DNA of 64,000 bases, taken from NCBI RefSeq assembly GCF_021023135.1, contig NZ_PGFV01000006.1:62001-126000 (forward strand), in the 5' to 3' direction. Of the stretch, positions 8,321-16,558 are shown one piece after another (the first letter of the stretch is position 1; every line of letters begins with the position of its first letter). The translations under genes and the position numbers were made by a program. The DNA comes from Brevibacterium sp. CCUG 69071. Lineage in GTDB: Bacteria; Actinomycetota; Actinomycetes; Actinomycetales; Brevibacteriaceae. The notes below the pieces were generated by a model. The model had not been told where the DNA came from, did not search any database, and saw only the letters and a list, made by a program, of their open reading frames with translations.

Positions 8321-9496
8321 ATGGTCGCTGACGACACCCTCGCCGAGGTGGAGCTGCGAGAGCTCGTCCCTGCAGTGATCGGCATCCTCCGCGGCCGCGG
8401 AGCCGACTTCGCGGCTGCCGAGGATGCCGTGCAGGAAGCGCTCATCGAGGCCCTGTCCGCATGGCCCGCCGATGCGCCGCGGGATCCGCGCGGGTGGCTG
8501 GTCACCGTGGCCTGGCGGAAGTTCCTCGATGGCGTGCGCTCCGACGCGTCCCGGTCGCGGCGGGAGGAGCGCGTCACGCTGCTCGACGGTCTCGACGAGG
8601 TCCGTTCGGCGGGGGAGTCGGTCTCGGTCGATGACTCCCTCGAGCTCTACTTCCTCTGCGCACACCCTGACCTCGCCCCCGCCTCGGCGGTGGCCCTGAC
8701 CCTGCGCGCGGTCGGGGGACTGACAACGAAGCAGATCGCCACCGCCTACATGGTGCCCGAGACGACCATGGCCCAGCGGATCAGCCGCGCCAAACGCACG
8801 ATCGCCGGGCATCGGCTGGATCGCCCCGGCGACCTCGGCTCGGTGCTCACCGTACTCTACCTCGTGTTCAACGAGGGCCATTCCGGCGATGTCGACCTCG
8901 CCGCCGAGGCGATCCGGCTGACCCGCGGACTGCGCTCGCTCAGCGATGACCCCGAGGTCGCCGGACTGCTCGCGCTCATGCTGCTCCACCACGCCCGCCG
9001 GTCCTCCCGCTTCGACCCGGCGGGACGGCTGATCGCCCTGGCGGACCAGGACCGGGACCGGTGGGACACCGCCCTCATCGCCGAGGGGATCACGATTCTC
9101 CAGGCGGCGCTCGCCCGGGATCGGGTCGGTCCGTATCAGGCGCAGGCCGCGATCGCGGCCCTCCACGCGGATGCCCAGCGGGTCGAGGACACCGACTGGG
9201 TGCAGATCCTCGACTGGTACGACGAACTCACGGCCCTGACCGACAATCCGGTGGTGGCGCTGAATCGAGCGGTCGCACTCGGTGAGGCCGACGGGCCGCA
9301 GGCAGGTTTGGCCGCCCTGGGGGAGCTGGCCGAGGACCTGCCCCGCTATGCCGCCGTCGAGGCGCATCTGCGCGCGGCCGCTGGCGAAACGGACCGGGCC
9401 GCCGAACTCTTCGCGGCGGCCGCCGCGCGGACCTCGAACCTCGCCGAACGCGATCACCTGATGCGGCGGGCGGCGGAGCTGAGGGCCTCATTGTGA
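8321..9496 (+). CDS. ECF42-type RNA polymerase sigma factor with C-terminal extension
   Basis: 391 residues. The N-terminus has sigma region 2 (FAAAEDAVQEALIEAL, DPRGWLVTVAWRK) and region 4 (TTKQIATAYMVPETTMAQRISRAK). Unlike ordinary ECF factors of about 200 residues, it carries some 200 further residues (DUF6596/TPR-like: LYLVFNEGHSG, ALNRAVALGEADG). That is the ECF42 layout. This extension is thought to substitute for an anti-sigma factor, and none is encoded here. Tight linkage to the DGPF gene supports the assignment. The ATG at 8321 follows the DGPF stop by four bases. Confidence 0.92.
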   Translation: MVADDTLAEVELRELVPAVIGILRGRGADFAAAEDAVQEALIEALSAWPADAPRDPRGWLVTVAWRKFLDGVRSDASRSRREERVTLLDGLDEVRSAGESVSVDDSLELYFLCAHPDLAPASAVALTLRAVGGLTTKQIATAYMVPETTMAQRISRAKRTIAGHRLDRPGDLGSVLTVLYLVFNEGHSGDVDLAAEAIRLTRGLRSLSDDPEVAGLLALMLLHHARRSSRFDPAGRLIALADQDRDRWDTALIAEGITILQAALARDRVGPYQAQAAIAALHADAQRVEDTDWVQILDWYDELTALTDNPVVALNRAVALGEADGPQAGLAALGELAEDLPRYAAVEAHLRAAAGETDRAAELFAAAAARTSNLAERDHLMRRAAELRASL

Positions 9497-9608
9497 TGAA
9501 GCAGACGTGGCGATGCCCTCGGTTTCGGGCGACCGGCCCGGTCCTCGTGGCATACGATCGAAATGATCCCCACCACGTCATCGACACCGCCGAGGAGGCA
9601 CACCGAGG

Positions 9609-10667
9609 GTGAACCATGTCCAGGAGTTCTTTCGCGTCCCACCGTCCGAACGCGATCACATCCCCGCATTCCGGATCGCCCTGGGTGTGGCCGTGCCGCT
9701 GCTGGTCCTCCTGTTCATCGATCGCCTCGACCTCGCCGTCTACGCAGCCTTCGGCGCCTTCACCGGCATCTACGCGCGTTTCGAAGCCCCGCGCTCGCGA
9801 CTGCGACGCCAATCGATCGCGGCCGGAATCCTCGTCGTCTGTGTGGGCATCGGCGCCCTGCTGGGCGCGCTCGACGCCTCGATCTGGGTGCTCATCGTCG
9901 TCACCTCGCTGGTCTCGGGGTTCGGTGCGGCCACCGCTCTGAGATTCCGGCTCAAACCCGGCGGATCGATCTTCTTCATCTTCGCCACTGGTGCCGTGGG
10001 CTCGATCCCGAACGGCGCCTCGGTGCCGACGGCCATGCTCGTCGCCGCGGTCTCGGCCGGACTGAGCATCGGATTCGGGGCACTGGCCCACTTGGCCGGC
10101 GAACGGGTGCCCGCGGAGAAGGCCACATACGTCCGGGTCGGGCTGTCTCCCGTCGGCAAAGGCGATCTGCTCGCCCATGCCGCGCGGTTCACCATCGCCC
10201 CGCTCATCGCGGGCATCGTCGGCACCCTGCTCATCGATGTGCTGCCGCTGCTGTCCCACAGCTATTGGGCGATGGTCGCCGCGGTCGCTCCGATCGCCGC
10301 TCCCGGTCGTTCGGCCCGACTCAAACGCGGCCTTCACCGGGTCGTCGGCACTTTGGGTGGAGTCGTCGTCACCGCGTTCCTGCTCTCGTTCCCGATCGAG
10401 CCGTGGCAGATCGTCGTGTGGGTCATCCTGCTGCAGTTCCTCGCCGAGATCTACGTCCTGCGCAACTATTCGGTGGCCCTGTTCTTCATCACCCCGCTGG
10501 CGCTGCTGATGACGCAGCTCGGCCATCCGCTCCCGGTCACTGAACTGCTGACCTCCCGGGCCGTCGAGACCGTCATCGGCGTCTTCATCGGACTCATCGT
10601 CGTTCTCCTCACCTTCAGCCGTGCCCCGCGGCCCTTGGTCCGGTCCGGCGAGGACCCGGCCGGTTGA
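9609..10667 (+). CDS. FUSC family membrane protein (aromatic acid exporter-like)
   Basis: 352 residues with about ten hydrophobic segments in two blocks (residues about 20-150 and 195-340), a pattern of FUSC/aromatic acid exporter proteins. Family members export aromatic carboxylic acids or similar compounds. The substrate is not deducible. The GTG start at 9609 is supported by a GAGG-type site. It is followed 73 bases later by an unrelated HEAT-repeat gene. Confidence 0.8.
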   Translation: MNHVQEFFRVPPSERDHIPAFRIALGVAVPLLVLLFIDRLDLAVYAAFGAFTGIYARFEAPRSRLRRQSIAAGILVVCVGIGALLGALDASIWVLIVVTSLVSGFGAATALRFRLKPGGSIFFIFATGAVGSIPNGASVPTAMLVAAVSAGLSIGFGALAHLAGERVPAEKATYVRVGLSPVGKGDLLAHAARFTIAPLIAGIVGTLLIDVLPLLSHSYWAMVAAVAPIAAPGRSARLKRGLHRVVGTLGGVVVTAFLLSFPIEPWQIVVWVILLQFLAEIYVLRNYSVALFFITPLALLMTQLGHPLPVTELLTSRAVETVIGVFIGLIVVLLTFSRAPRPLVRSGEDPAG

Positions 10668-10740
10668 CCGAGCTGGGCGCCCGCGTGCGGTCTATCATGA
10701 TCACACGTCGTTGCCCCACCCTCAGATCCGGAAGGCCCTC

Positions 10741-11427
10741 ATGTCCACGACCGCAGAAGTCCTCGATGCCCTCGCCGCGCTCGAGGATCCGAAGATCCGC
10801 GCCGTCAATGAGAGGCACGGCGACGACCACGGGGTCAATCTCACAAAGCTGCGCGCCGTGGCCAAGGACCTGAAGAAGAACGATGAGCTCGCCGCCGAAC
10901 TCTGGGCGACCGGTGACACCGCCGCCCGCCTCGTCGCGATCCTCATCATGCGACCCCGTGCCTGGGACCTCGAGCAGCTCGACGCGATGCTGCGGGACGC
11001 CCGGGTCCCGAAGGTCCACGCTTGGCTGGTCAGCTACATCGTCAAGAAGTCACCCCACGCCGAGGTGCTCCGGCAGTCCTGGTTCGACGATCCCGATCCC
11101 GTCGTCGCCTCCGCAGGCTGGGCGCTGACGAGCGAGAGGGTGAACAGGAACCCGGCAGGGCTCGATCTGCCTGCTCTGCTCGATACGATCGAGGCGAAGA
11201 TGGCCGACGCCGAGGAGCGTCTGCAGTGGGCGCTGAACGAGACTCTGTCGTATATCGGCATTGAGAACCCCGAGCTGCGGGAGCGGGCCATCGCCATCGG
11301 CCACCGCCTCGGCGTGCTCGAGGACTATCCGACTCAGCCGGGCTGCACCTCTCCCTTCGCACCGAGCTGGATTGCGGAGATCGTCCGCCGCAGGTCAGAC
11401 GAGTCGCCCACGGACGCCGCCGACTGA
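10741..11427 (+). CDS. HEAT-repeat protein related to AlkD-type DNA alkylation repair
   Basis: 228 residues of mostly alpha-helical repeats. The pattern LRAVAKDLKKNDELAAELWATGD, then ARVPKVHAWLVSYIVKKSP and DDPDPVVASAGWAL, resembles COG4912 AlkD-like proteins, which remove bulky alkylated bases without base flipping. Many relatives lack proven glycosylase activity, so the repair role is tentative. The gene converges with the siderophore ABC operon, leaving only 15 bases between stops. Confidence 0.65.
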   Translation: MSTTAEVLDALAALEDPKIRAVNERHGDDHGVNLTKLRAVAKDLKKNDELAAELWATGDTAARLVAILIMRPRAWDLEQLDAMLRDARVPKVHAWLVSYIVKKSPHAEVLRQSWFDDPDPVVASAGWALTSERVNRNPAGLDLPALLDTIEAKMADAEERLQWALNETLSYIGIENPELRERAIAIGHRLGVLEDYPTQPGCTSPFAPSWIAEIVRRRSDESPTDAAD

Positions 11428-11442
11428 GGCGGCGCGGGCACG

Positions 11443-12246
11443 TTATCCGAGCGTGCGATGGCGTCCGATCGGCAGCATCAGCGGCTGCCCGGACACCGGA
11501 TCCTCGATGATCCGATTCTCCAGCCCGAACACGTGCTCGACATTGGCTTCGGTGAGCACCTCGGCGGGGGTGCCCTGAGCGTGGATGGTGCCGCCGGCGA
11601 GCATGACGAGTCGGTCGCAGTAGCGGGCGGCGAGGTTGAGATCGTGGAGGACCATGACGATCGTGACCCCGGAGCGCTGATTGAGCTCGGCGAGCAGATC
11701 GAGGACTTCGACCTGATGGTTGACGTCGAGGAACGTCGTCGGTTCGTCGAGGAGGAGGATATCGGTCTGCTGGGCCAGAGCCATCGCGATCCACACCCGC
11801 TGCCGCTGACCGCCGGAGAGTTCGTCCACGGGCCGATCCGCGAGCTCCGCGGTGCCGGTGGAGTCCAGGGCCTCGGCGACGGCGAGGTCATCGGCGGCAC
11901 TCCACCGGGAGAACGCGCCCTGATGCGGATGGCGACCGCGCCCGACGAGATCGGCGACCGTGATGCCCTCCGGGGCGATCGGCGTCTGAGGAAGGAGTCC
12001 GAGGGTGCGGGCGAGCTTCTTCGCCGGCATCGCATGCACCTGCTGACCGGCGAGGACGACCCGACCCGAACGCGGGGTGAGCAGCCGGGACATGGATTTG
12101 AGCAGGGTGGACTTGCCGCAGGCGTTGGCTCCGACGATGCCGGTGATGTCTCCTGCGGGCAGGGTGAGGCTGAGTCCGGAGATGATGTCCGCGTCCCCGT
12201 AGGACAGGTGCAGGTCCTCGGCCGCAAGCGAATGGTCCGTGGTCAC
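11443..12246 (-). CDS. Siderophore ABC transporter ATP-binding protein (FecE/FepC-like)
   Basis: 267 residues with all ABC motifs: Walker A in VGANACGKSTLLK, signature LSGGQRQRVWIAMALAQ, Walker B DILLLDEPTTFLD and the switch His in VMVLHDLNLAARY. The set LPAGDITGIVGANACGKST is typical of iron-siderophore importers. The GTG start at 12246 overlaps the stop of the upstream permease gene by four bases (GTGA), showing translational coupling. It is the last gene of the four-gene import operon. Confidence 0.93.
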   Translation of the reverse strand: MTTDHSLAAEDLHLSYGDADIISGLSLTLPAGDITGIVGANACGKSTLLKSMSRLLTPRSGRVVLAGQQVHAMPAKKLARTLGLLPQTPIAPEGITVADLVGRGRHPHQGAFSRWSAADDLAVAEALDSTGTAELADRPVDELSGGQRQRVWIAMALAQQTDILLLDEPTTFLDVNHQVEVLDLLAELNQRSGVTIVMVLHDLNLAARYCDRLVMLAGGTIHAQGTPAEVLTEANVEHVFGLENRIIEDPVSGQPLMLPIGRHRTLG

Positions 12247-13289
12247 AGGGAGCCTCCCGAACGATTGATCCTGATGATGAGGTATATGAGATAGGGGGCA
12301 CCGAGGATGCCGGTGATGACGCCGACCGGGTACCGGGTGCCGAGTGCGAACTGACCGACGAGGTCGGCGACGAGCACGAGGAGGGCGCCGACGAGGCCCG
12401 CGGGGATGAGCGGTGACGGCCCCGGACCGACCAGCCGAGCCGCGATCGGCCCGGACAGGAACGCGACGAAGGCCACGGGGCCGGCCGCTGCGGTGGCGAA
12501 GGCGATGAGGCCGACGGCGGTGACGATGACGAACAGGCGGGTCCGCGACACCCGCACGCCGAGGGCCTCGGCGGTGTCGTCGCCGAGCTGTGTGATCGAG
12601 AGATTCTTCGACTGGCCGATGAGCAGCGGGGACAGGACGATGAGGGCGATGAGCACCGGAAGCACGGCGTCCCAGTTCGCTCCGTTGAGGCTGCCTGCCA
12701 GCCAGCGCAGCGCCTCCTGCAGGTCCCACTGTGCGGCCCGGGTCAGCTCCCAGTTGATCAGTGCGCTCAGCATCGAGGAGATGCCGATGCCGACGAGGAT
12801 GAGGCGGATGCCCGCCGCTCCGTTCTTATACGCGAGCAGGTAGATGAGGAGGGCCACCGCGAGCCCGGCGACGATCGCGAAGACCGAGACGCCGGTGGTC
12901 CCGAGGCCGAGGGTGATGATCGCGAACACCGCGGCCGCCGAGGCCCCGGAGCTGATGCCGATGATGTCGGGGCTGGCCAGGGGATTGCGGAGCATGGTCT
13001 GGAAGGTGACTCCGCCGAGGCCGAAGCTCAGTCCCACCAAGAGCGCCAGCACCGCACGCGGCAGACGGAGACGACCGACGGTGAATGAGGCCCCGGGGAC
13101 CTGGTCGCCGGCGATGACGCGGATGACCTTGTCGAAGGAGTAGAAGGTCTGCCCGACCATGAGGCTGGCGAGGAAGCACGCGATGACGAGCACGGCGAAG
13201 ATCACGACGGTGCTCGTCCAACGCTTCGCCCGCGCCCGACGCAGGCCGAGGACCGCCTCGGCGGTGGGTGTCAGTGGGGTGGTGCTCAC
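12243..13289 (-). CDS. FecCD-type iron-siderophore ABC permease
   Basis: 348 residues, about nine or ten membrane segments. Conserved FecCD features are visible: LPRAVLALLVGLSFGLGGVTFQTMLRNPLASPDIIGISSGAS near residues 78-120, and a C-terminal VTFQ/EDVIP-equivalent region ending NRSGGSL. It pairs with the next permease to form the heterodimeric channel for ferric siderophore. Four-base overlaps join it to both neighbours. Confidence 0.93.
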   Translation of the reverse strand: MSTTPLTPTAEAVLGLRRARAKRWTSTVVIFAVLVIACFLASLMVGQTFYSFDKVIRVIAGDQVPGASFTVGRLRLPRAVLALLVGLSFGLGGVTFQTMLRNPLASPDIIGISSGASAAAVFAIITLGLGTTGVSVFAIVAGLAVALLIYLLAYKNGAAGIRLILVGIGISSMLSALINWELTRAAQWDLQEALRWLAGSLNGANWDAVLPVLIALIVLSPLLIGQSKNLSITQLGDDTAEALGVRVSRTRLFVIVTAVGLIAFATAAAGPVAFVAFLSGPIAARLVGPGPSPLIPAGLVGALLVLVADLVGQFALGTRYPVGVITGILGAPYLIYLIIRINRSGGSL

Positions 13290-14326
13290 AGGGATCGGAC
13301 CTTCTGACGGCGGACGATGGCGATGAAGAACGGGGCGCCGATGAGTGCGGTGAGGATGCCGACATCGAGTTCAGCGGGGCGGGCGACGATGCGTCCGAGG
13401 ATGTCCGAGGCGGTGAGCAGGCCGGCCCCGGTGACCGCGGAGAACGGGATCAGCCACCGGTGGTCGACGCCGATGAGCAGGCGACAGGCGTGGGGGATGA
13501 CGAGGCCGAGGAAGCCGATGGGTCCGGCCACGGCGGTGGCCCCGCCGCAGAGGATCACCGCACCGGCGGCAGAGAGGAGGCGGGTGAGGCCGACGTGCTG
13601 GCCCAGGCCCGCGGCGAGTTCGTCGCCGAGGGCGAGGGCGTTGAGCCCCGGGGTGCAGTAGACGCTGATGAGGAAGCCCGCGATGAGGAAGGGGACAATG
13701 AGCAGGACCGAGTCCATGGTCACCCCGCCGACCCCGCCGATCTGCCAGTCCCGGGCGAGATCGGAGATGTCACCGCGGGGGAGGACGACGGCGGAGATGA
13801 ACGAGGACAGGGCCGCAGCCGTTGCGGCCCCGGCCAGGGCGAGCTTGAGCGGGGTTGCGCCCTGCCGTCCGAGGGACCCGACGGCGTAGACGAACACCGA
13901 GGTGATCGCGGCACCGGCGATGGCGAACCAGATGTAGCCATCGGCGGTGGACAGTCCGAAGAAAGCGATGCCGATGACTACGGCCAGCGAGGCCCCGGTG
14001 TTGACTCCGAGGATGCCCGGGTCGGCCAGAGGGTTGCGGGTCACGCCCTGCATCACGGCGCCGGAGACGCCGAGGGCCGCGCCGACGCAGACGGCAAGCA
14101 GGGTGCGGGGGATGCGCTTGGCCACCGCGGCCTGATCGAAGCCGCTCGCCGAACCGCCGTAGGCGGCGAGCACGTCGTCGAGGCCGACATTGCGAGAGCC
14201 GATCATGGTCGAGGCGATCATCAGGATGACGACGAGCACGAGGGCTGTCAGCATCCACATCAGGCGGACGTGAGTCGACCGCCGCAGCCGGGCGGCGGTC
14301 GACTCGACTGTCGATTGAGCTGTCAT
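13286..14326 (-). CDS. FecCD-type iron-siderophore ABC permease
   Basis: 346 residues with FecCD hallmarks: RIPRTLLAVCVGAALGVSGAVMQGVTRNPLADPGILGVNTGAS and GPIGFLGLVIPHACRLLIG. It is a paralogue of the following permease and its heterodimer partner. It begins 12 bases after the stop of the substrate-binding protein gene and overlaps the next permease by four bases. Confidence 0.93.
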   Translation of the reverse strand: MTAQSTVESTAARLRRSTHVRLMWMLTALVLVVILMIASTMIGSRNVGLDDVLAAYGGSASGFDQAAVAKRIPRTLLAVCVGAALGVSGAVMQGVTRNPLADPGILGVNTGASLAVVIGIAFFGLSTADGYIWFAIAGAAITSVFVYAVGSLGRQGATPLKLALAGAATAAALSSFISAVVLPRGDISDLARDWQIGGVGGVTMDSVLLIVPFLIAGFLISVYCTPGLNALALGDELAAGLGQHVGLTRLLSAAGAVILCGGATAVAGPIGFLGLVIPHACRLLIGVDHRWLIPFSAVTGAGLLTASDILGRIVARPAELDVGILTALIGAPFFIAIVRRQKVRSL

Positions 14327-14338
14327 CGAGGTGGGTGC

Positions 14339-15370
14339 CTAGTTCTGGTTCGAAGCGGCCTTGTCGAGTTCGTCGAGGTAGTCGTCGAGGATGAACGAGA
14401 TCGACAGCGGGGTCGGGTTCGCCGCGGTGCCCAGGGGCTGGTCACCCGGGAGGTTGACGATCGCCTCGTTCTTCACCGCGGGCATCTGCGAGAGCAGCTC
14501 ATCGTCTTCGAGGGTCTTGACGAGTTTGTCATCGCCGTAGGTGACGATGATGTCGACGTCGTCGAAGACGTCGGCCTGTTCGGCGCTGACCGTCGAGGAG
14601 AACTGGTCGGTCTCCTCGGAGGCCTTCGCGATGCTGGCCGGAGCCTTCATCCCCATGTCTTCGAAGAACATCGCACGGGTGTCATGCGTGGTGTAGAAGT
14701 TGACCTCGGACAGGTCGGAAGGGTCGACGTGGGTGAGGAACATCGTCGACTTGTCCTTGATCGCCGGGTGTTCGGCGACCGAGGAGTCGATCTCGGACTC
14801 GAGGTCGGAGATGAGCTCGTCGCCCTCGTCCTTCATGCCGATGGCTTCGCTGTTGATCTCGATCATCTCGCGCCACGGGGTTCCCCAGGCCGTCTCCGGG
14901 TAGGCCACGACCGGAGCGATCTCGGACAGGGTGTCGTAGTCCTCCTGGCTCAGGCCCGAGTAGCCGGCGAGGATGACATCGGGCTGGGTGTCGGCGACGG
15001 CTTCGAAGTCGATGCCGTCGGTCTCGTCGAACAGGGTCGGGGTCTCGGCGCCGAGCTCGTCGAGCTTGTCCTCGACCCAGGGGAGGACTCCGTTGCCGTC
15101 GTCATCGCCGAAGTCGGCGCGGGCCATGCCGGCGGGGACGACGCCGAGGGCCAGAGGCACCTCATGGTTGGCCCAGTTGACGGTGGCGACGCGTTCGGGC
15201 TTCTCCGAGATCTCGGTGGTGCCGAGGGCGTGTTCGATGGTCACGGGTGTCCATGAATCGTCACCGCCCGAGGCGTCATCGGAGGACTCTGAAGGTGAGC
15301 AGGCAGTGAGCATAAGCGCGGCGGTTACGGCTGCGGTCAGTGCCAACGCGCGGGCAGGGCGGCGGGTCAT
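14339..15370 (-). CDS. Iron-siderophore ABC substrate-binding lipoprotein
   Basis: 343 residues. The signal peptide ends in a lipobox (LTAC, Cys24), so it is membrane-anchored outside the cell. The body is a type III periplasmic-binding (FhuD/FepB) fold with PERVATVNWANHEVPLALG, QPDVILAGYSGLSQEDY and a long rigid helix between lobes. Precise siderophore is unknown. It is the first gene of the import operon, behind an IdeR-like operator. Confidence 0.92.
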   Translation of the reverse strand: MTRRPARALALTAAVTAALMLTACSPSESSDDASGGDDSWTPVTIEHALGTTEISEKPERVATVNWANHEVPLALGVVPAGMARADFGDDDGNGVLPWVEDKLDELGAETPTLFDETDGIDFEAVADTQPDVILAGYSGLSQEDYDTLSEIAPVVAYPETAWGTPWREMIEINSEAIGMKDEGDELISDLESEIDSSVAEHPAIKDKSTMFLTHVDPSDLSEVNFYTTHDTRAMFFEDMGMKAPASIAKASEETDQFSSTVSAEQADVFDDVDIIVTYGDDKLVKTLEDDELLSQMPAVKNEAIVNLPGDQPLGTAANPTPLSISFILDDYLDELDKAASNQN

Positions 15371-15449
15371 TGTGGCCTTTCGACGGTGTGTGGTCGCATG
15401 GACGATGCGGAGGGTGCACAGCTCGGCTCATCCGCTCGAAGCAGGATGG

Positions 15450-15465
15450 TTTAGGTGTGCCTAAA
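15450..15465 (-). promoter_or_regulatory. IdeR/DtxR-type iron box upstream of the siderophore operon
   Basis: A 16-base palindrome TTTAGG-TGTG-CCTAAA resembles the core of actinobacterial iron boxes (TTAGGTTAGnCTAACCTAA). It lies about 80 bases upstream of the binding-protein ATG. Expected behaviour is repression by Fe2+-loaded IdeR/DmdR when iron is plentiful. Confidence 0.72.
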
Positions 15466-15546
15466 CAAACTATCCGAGGCGACTGTGCGCCGCAATCGAG
15501 CAATTCCGACAGGCTGTTGCGCCAAACGGACAGACCTGTGGTGGTC

Positions 15547-16371
15547 TCAGGCGCGGAACTGCCCGGGGGTTGTGCCCGTGATGCGTTTGAACGCCGTGGT
15601 GAAGGCGCTCGTCGAGGCGTAGCCGACGTCGAAGGCGGCATCTTCGATCGCGTGACCGAGGCCGATGAGGCTGACAGCGTGTTGGATCCGCGCGGTCGTG
15701 ACCCAGCGGTTGAATCCCAGGCCCGTCTCGGCCTCGAAGGCACGGGTGATGGTCCGGGCGCTCGCCCCCAGGCGGTGCGCCCAGTCCTGGAGGCTCGTGT
15801 CATCGGCCGGATCCTCGGCGATGGCGGCGACGACCGGGGCCAGCAGCGGATTGTTCGGCCGGTGGAGGAGGAGTTCGTGGGCGGCCGGAGACATGACGTC
15901 GAGAATCATCGCCTCGGTCAGGGAATAGGAGTCGGTGTGGGCTTCGAGGGTCTGCAGGCGGTCGAGGAGGAGGCGGAGCAGCGGGGTGATCGCGATCGTG
16001 GTCGGGGTGTCGCTGACGTGCGGGTTGTCGACACTGAACTGTGCCGCACAGACGACGACTCCGGCCGGGGTCCACCCGGAGTGCGGGATCCCGGCCGGGA
16101 TCCACATGCCCAAGGGGGCGGTGATGGTCCAGGTCCGTGAGCCGATCGTGACCGTGCCGACGCCGGCATCGCGCCACAGGAGTTCATGGGTGGGATGAGA
16201 GTGCTCGGCCCAATAGGTCTCCCGATCCATCTCCTCCTGGGAGCCGAGGATCCGCACCGGCATCTCCAGCTGTCCTGCCTCATAGCGGGGCAGCCGACGT
16301 TCGGCGACCCGGGCGGAGCCGGTGGCTCTGTCCGGGTCGGTTCGGGTGCGGAAGGGCTTGATCGTGGGCAC
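15547..16371 (-). CDS. AraC family transcriptional regulator
   Basis: 274 residues from the GTG at 16371. An N-terminal cupin sensing domain (HPTHELLWRDAGVGTVTIG, WIPAGIPHSGW) is followed by two C-terminal helix-turn-helix units (SLQDWAHRLGASARTITRAF and DAAFDVGYASTSAFTTAFKRITG). It lies immediately upstream of the siderophore import operon on the same strand and may be its specific activator, as for other AraC regulators of siderophore uptake. A longer frame reaches 16467 but its upstream codons come from a palindromic repeat, so I reject that start. Confidence 0.87.
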   Translation of the reverse strand: MPTIKPFRTRTDPDRATGSARVAERRLPRYEAGQLEMPVRILGSQEEMDRETYWAEHSHPTHELLWRDAGVGTVTIGSRTWTITAPLGMWIPAGIPHSGWTPAGVVVCAAQFSVDNPHVSDTPTTIAITPLLRLLLDRLQTLEAHTDSYSLTEAMILDVMSPAAHELLLHRPNNPLLAPVVAAIAEDPADDTSLQDWAHRLGASARTITRAFEAETGLGFNRWVTTARIQHAVSLIGLGHAIEDAAFDVGYASTSAFTTAFKRITGTTPGQFRA

Positions 16372-16445
16372 CCGATCAGAATACGCGACGCGTCGGAGCG
16401 CGTGGGCGGCCCTTCGGTGCTCAAAATCGCTCTGGCATCCGTCAG

Positions 16446-16503
16446 TCCACAGTTCCGTCGCAGACACCGTCTCCCGAGGCGTTGTCTGCGACGGAACTGT
16501 GGA
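16446..16503. repeat. Perfect 21-bp inverted repeat with 16-base loop
   Basis: The arms 16446-16466 and 16483-16503 are exact reverse complements (TCCACAGTTCCGTCGCAGAC is the left arm without its last base). It sits between the 3' end of the amidase gene and the 5' end of the AraC gene, both minus strand. It could terminate amidase transcription. Its long perfect stem is unlike the short terminators elsewhere and resembles the hairpin at 31406-31467 in geometry. Confidence 0.7.
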
Positions 16504-16558
16504 TTCAGGTCACCTATTTCAGATTGAGGGGCGCCGCCAGACGGGCGGAGGCGCGCCC

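Noticed and set aside
13268..15256. 662-residue plus-strand reading frame opposite the siderophore operon
   Set aside because: It is antisense to three well-defined transporter genes and its Asp/Gly/Arg-rich composition is that of a codon-shadow frame.
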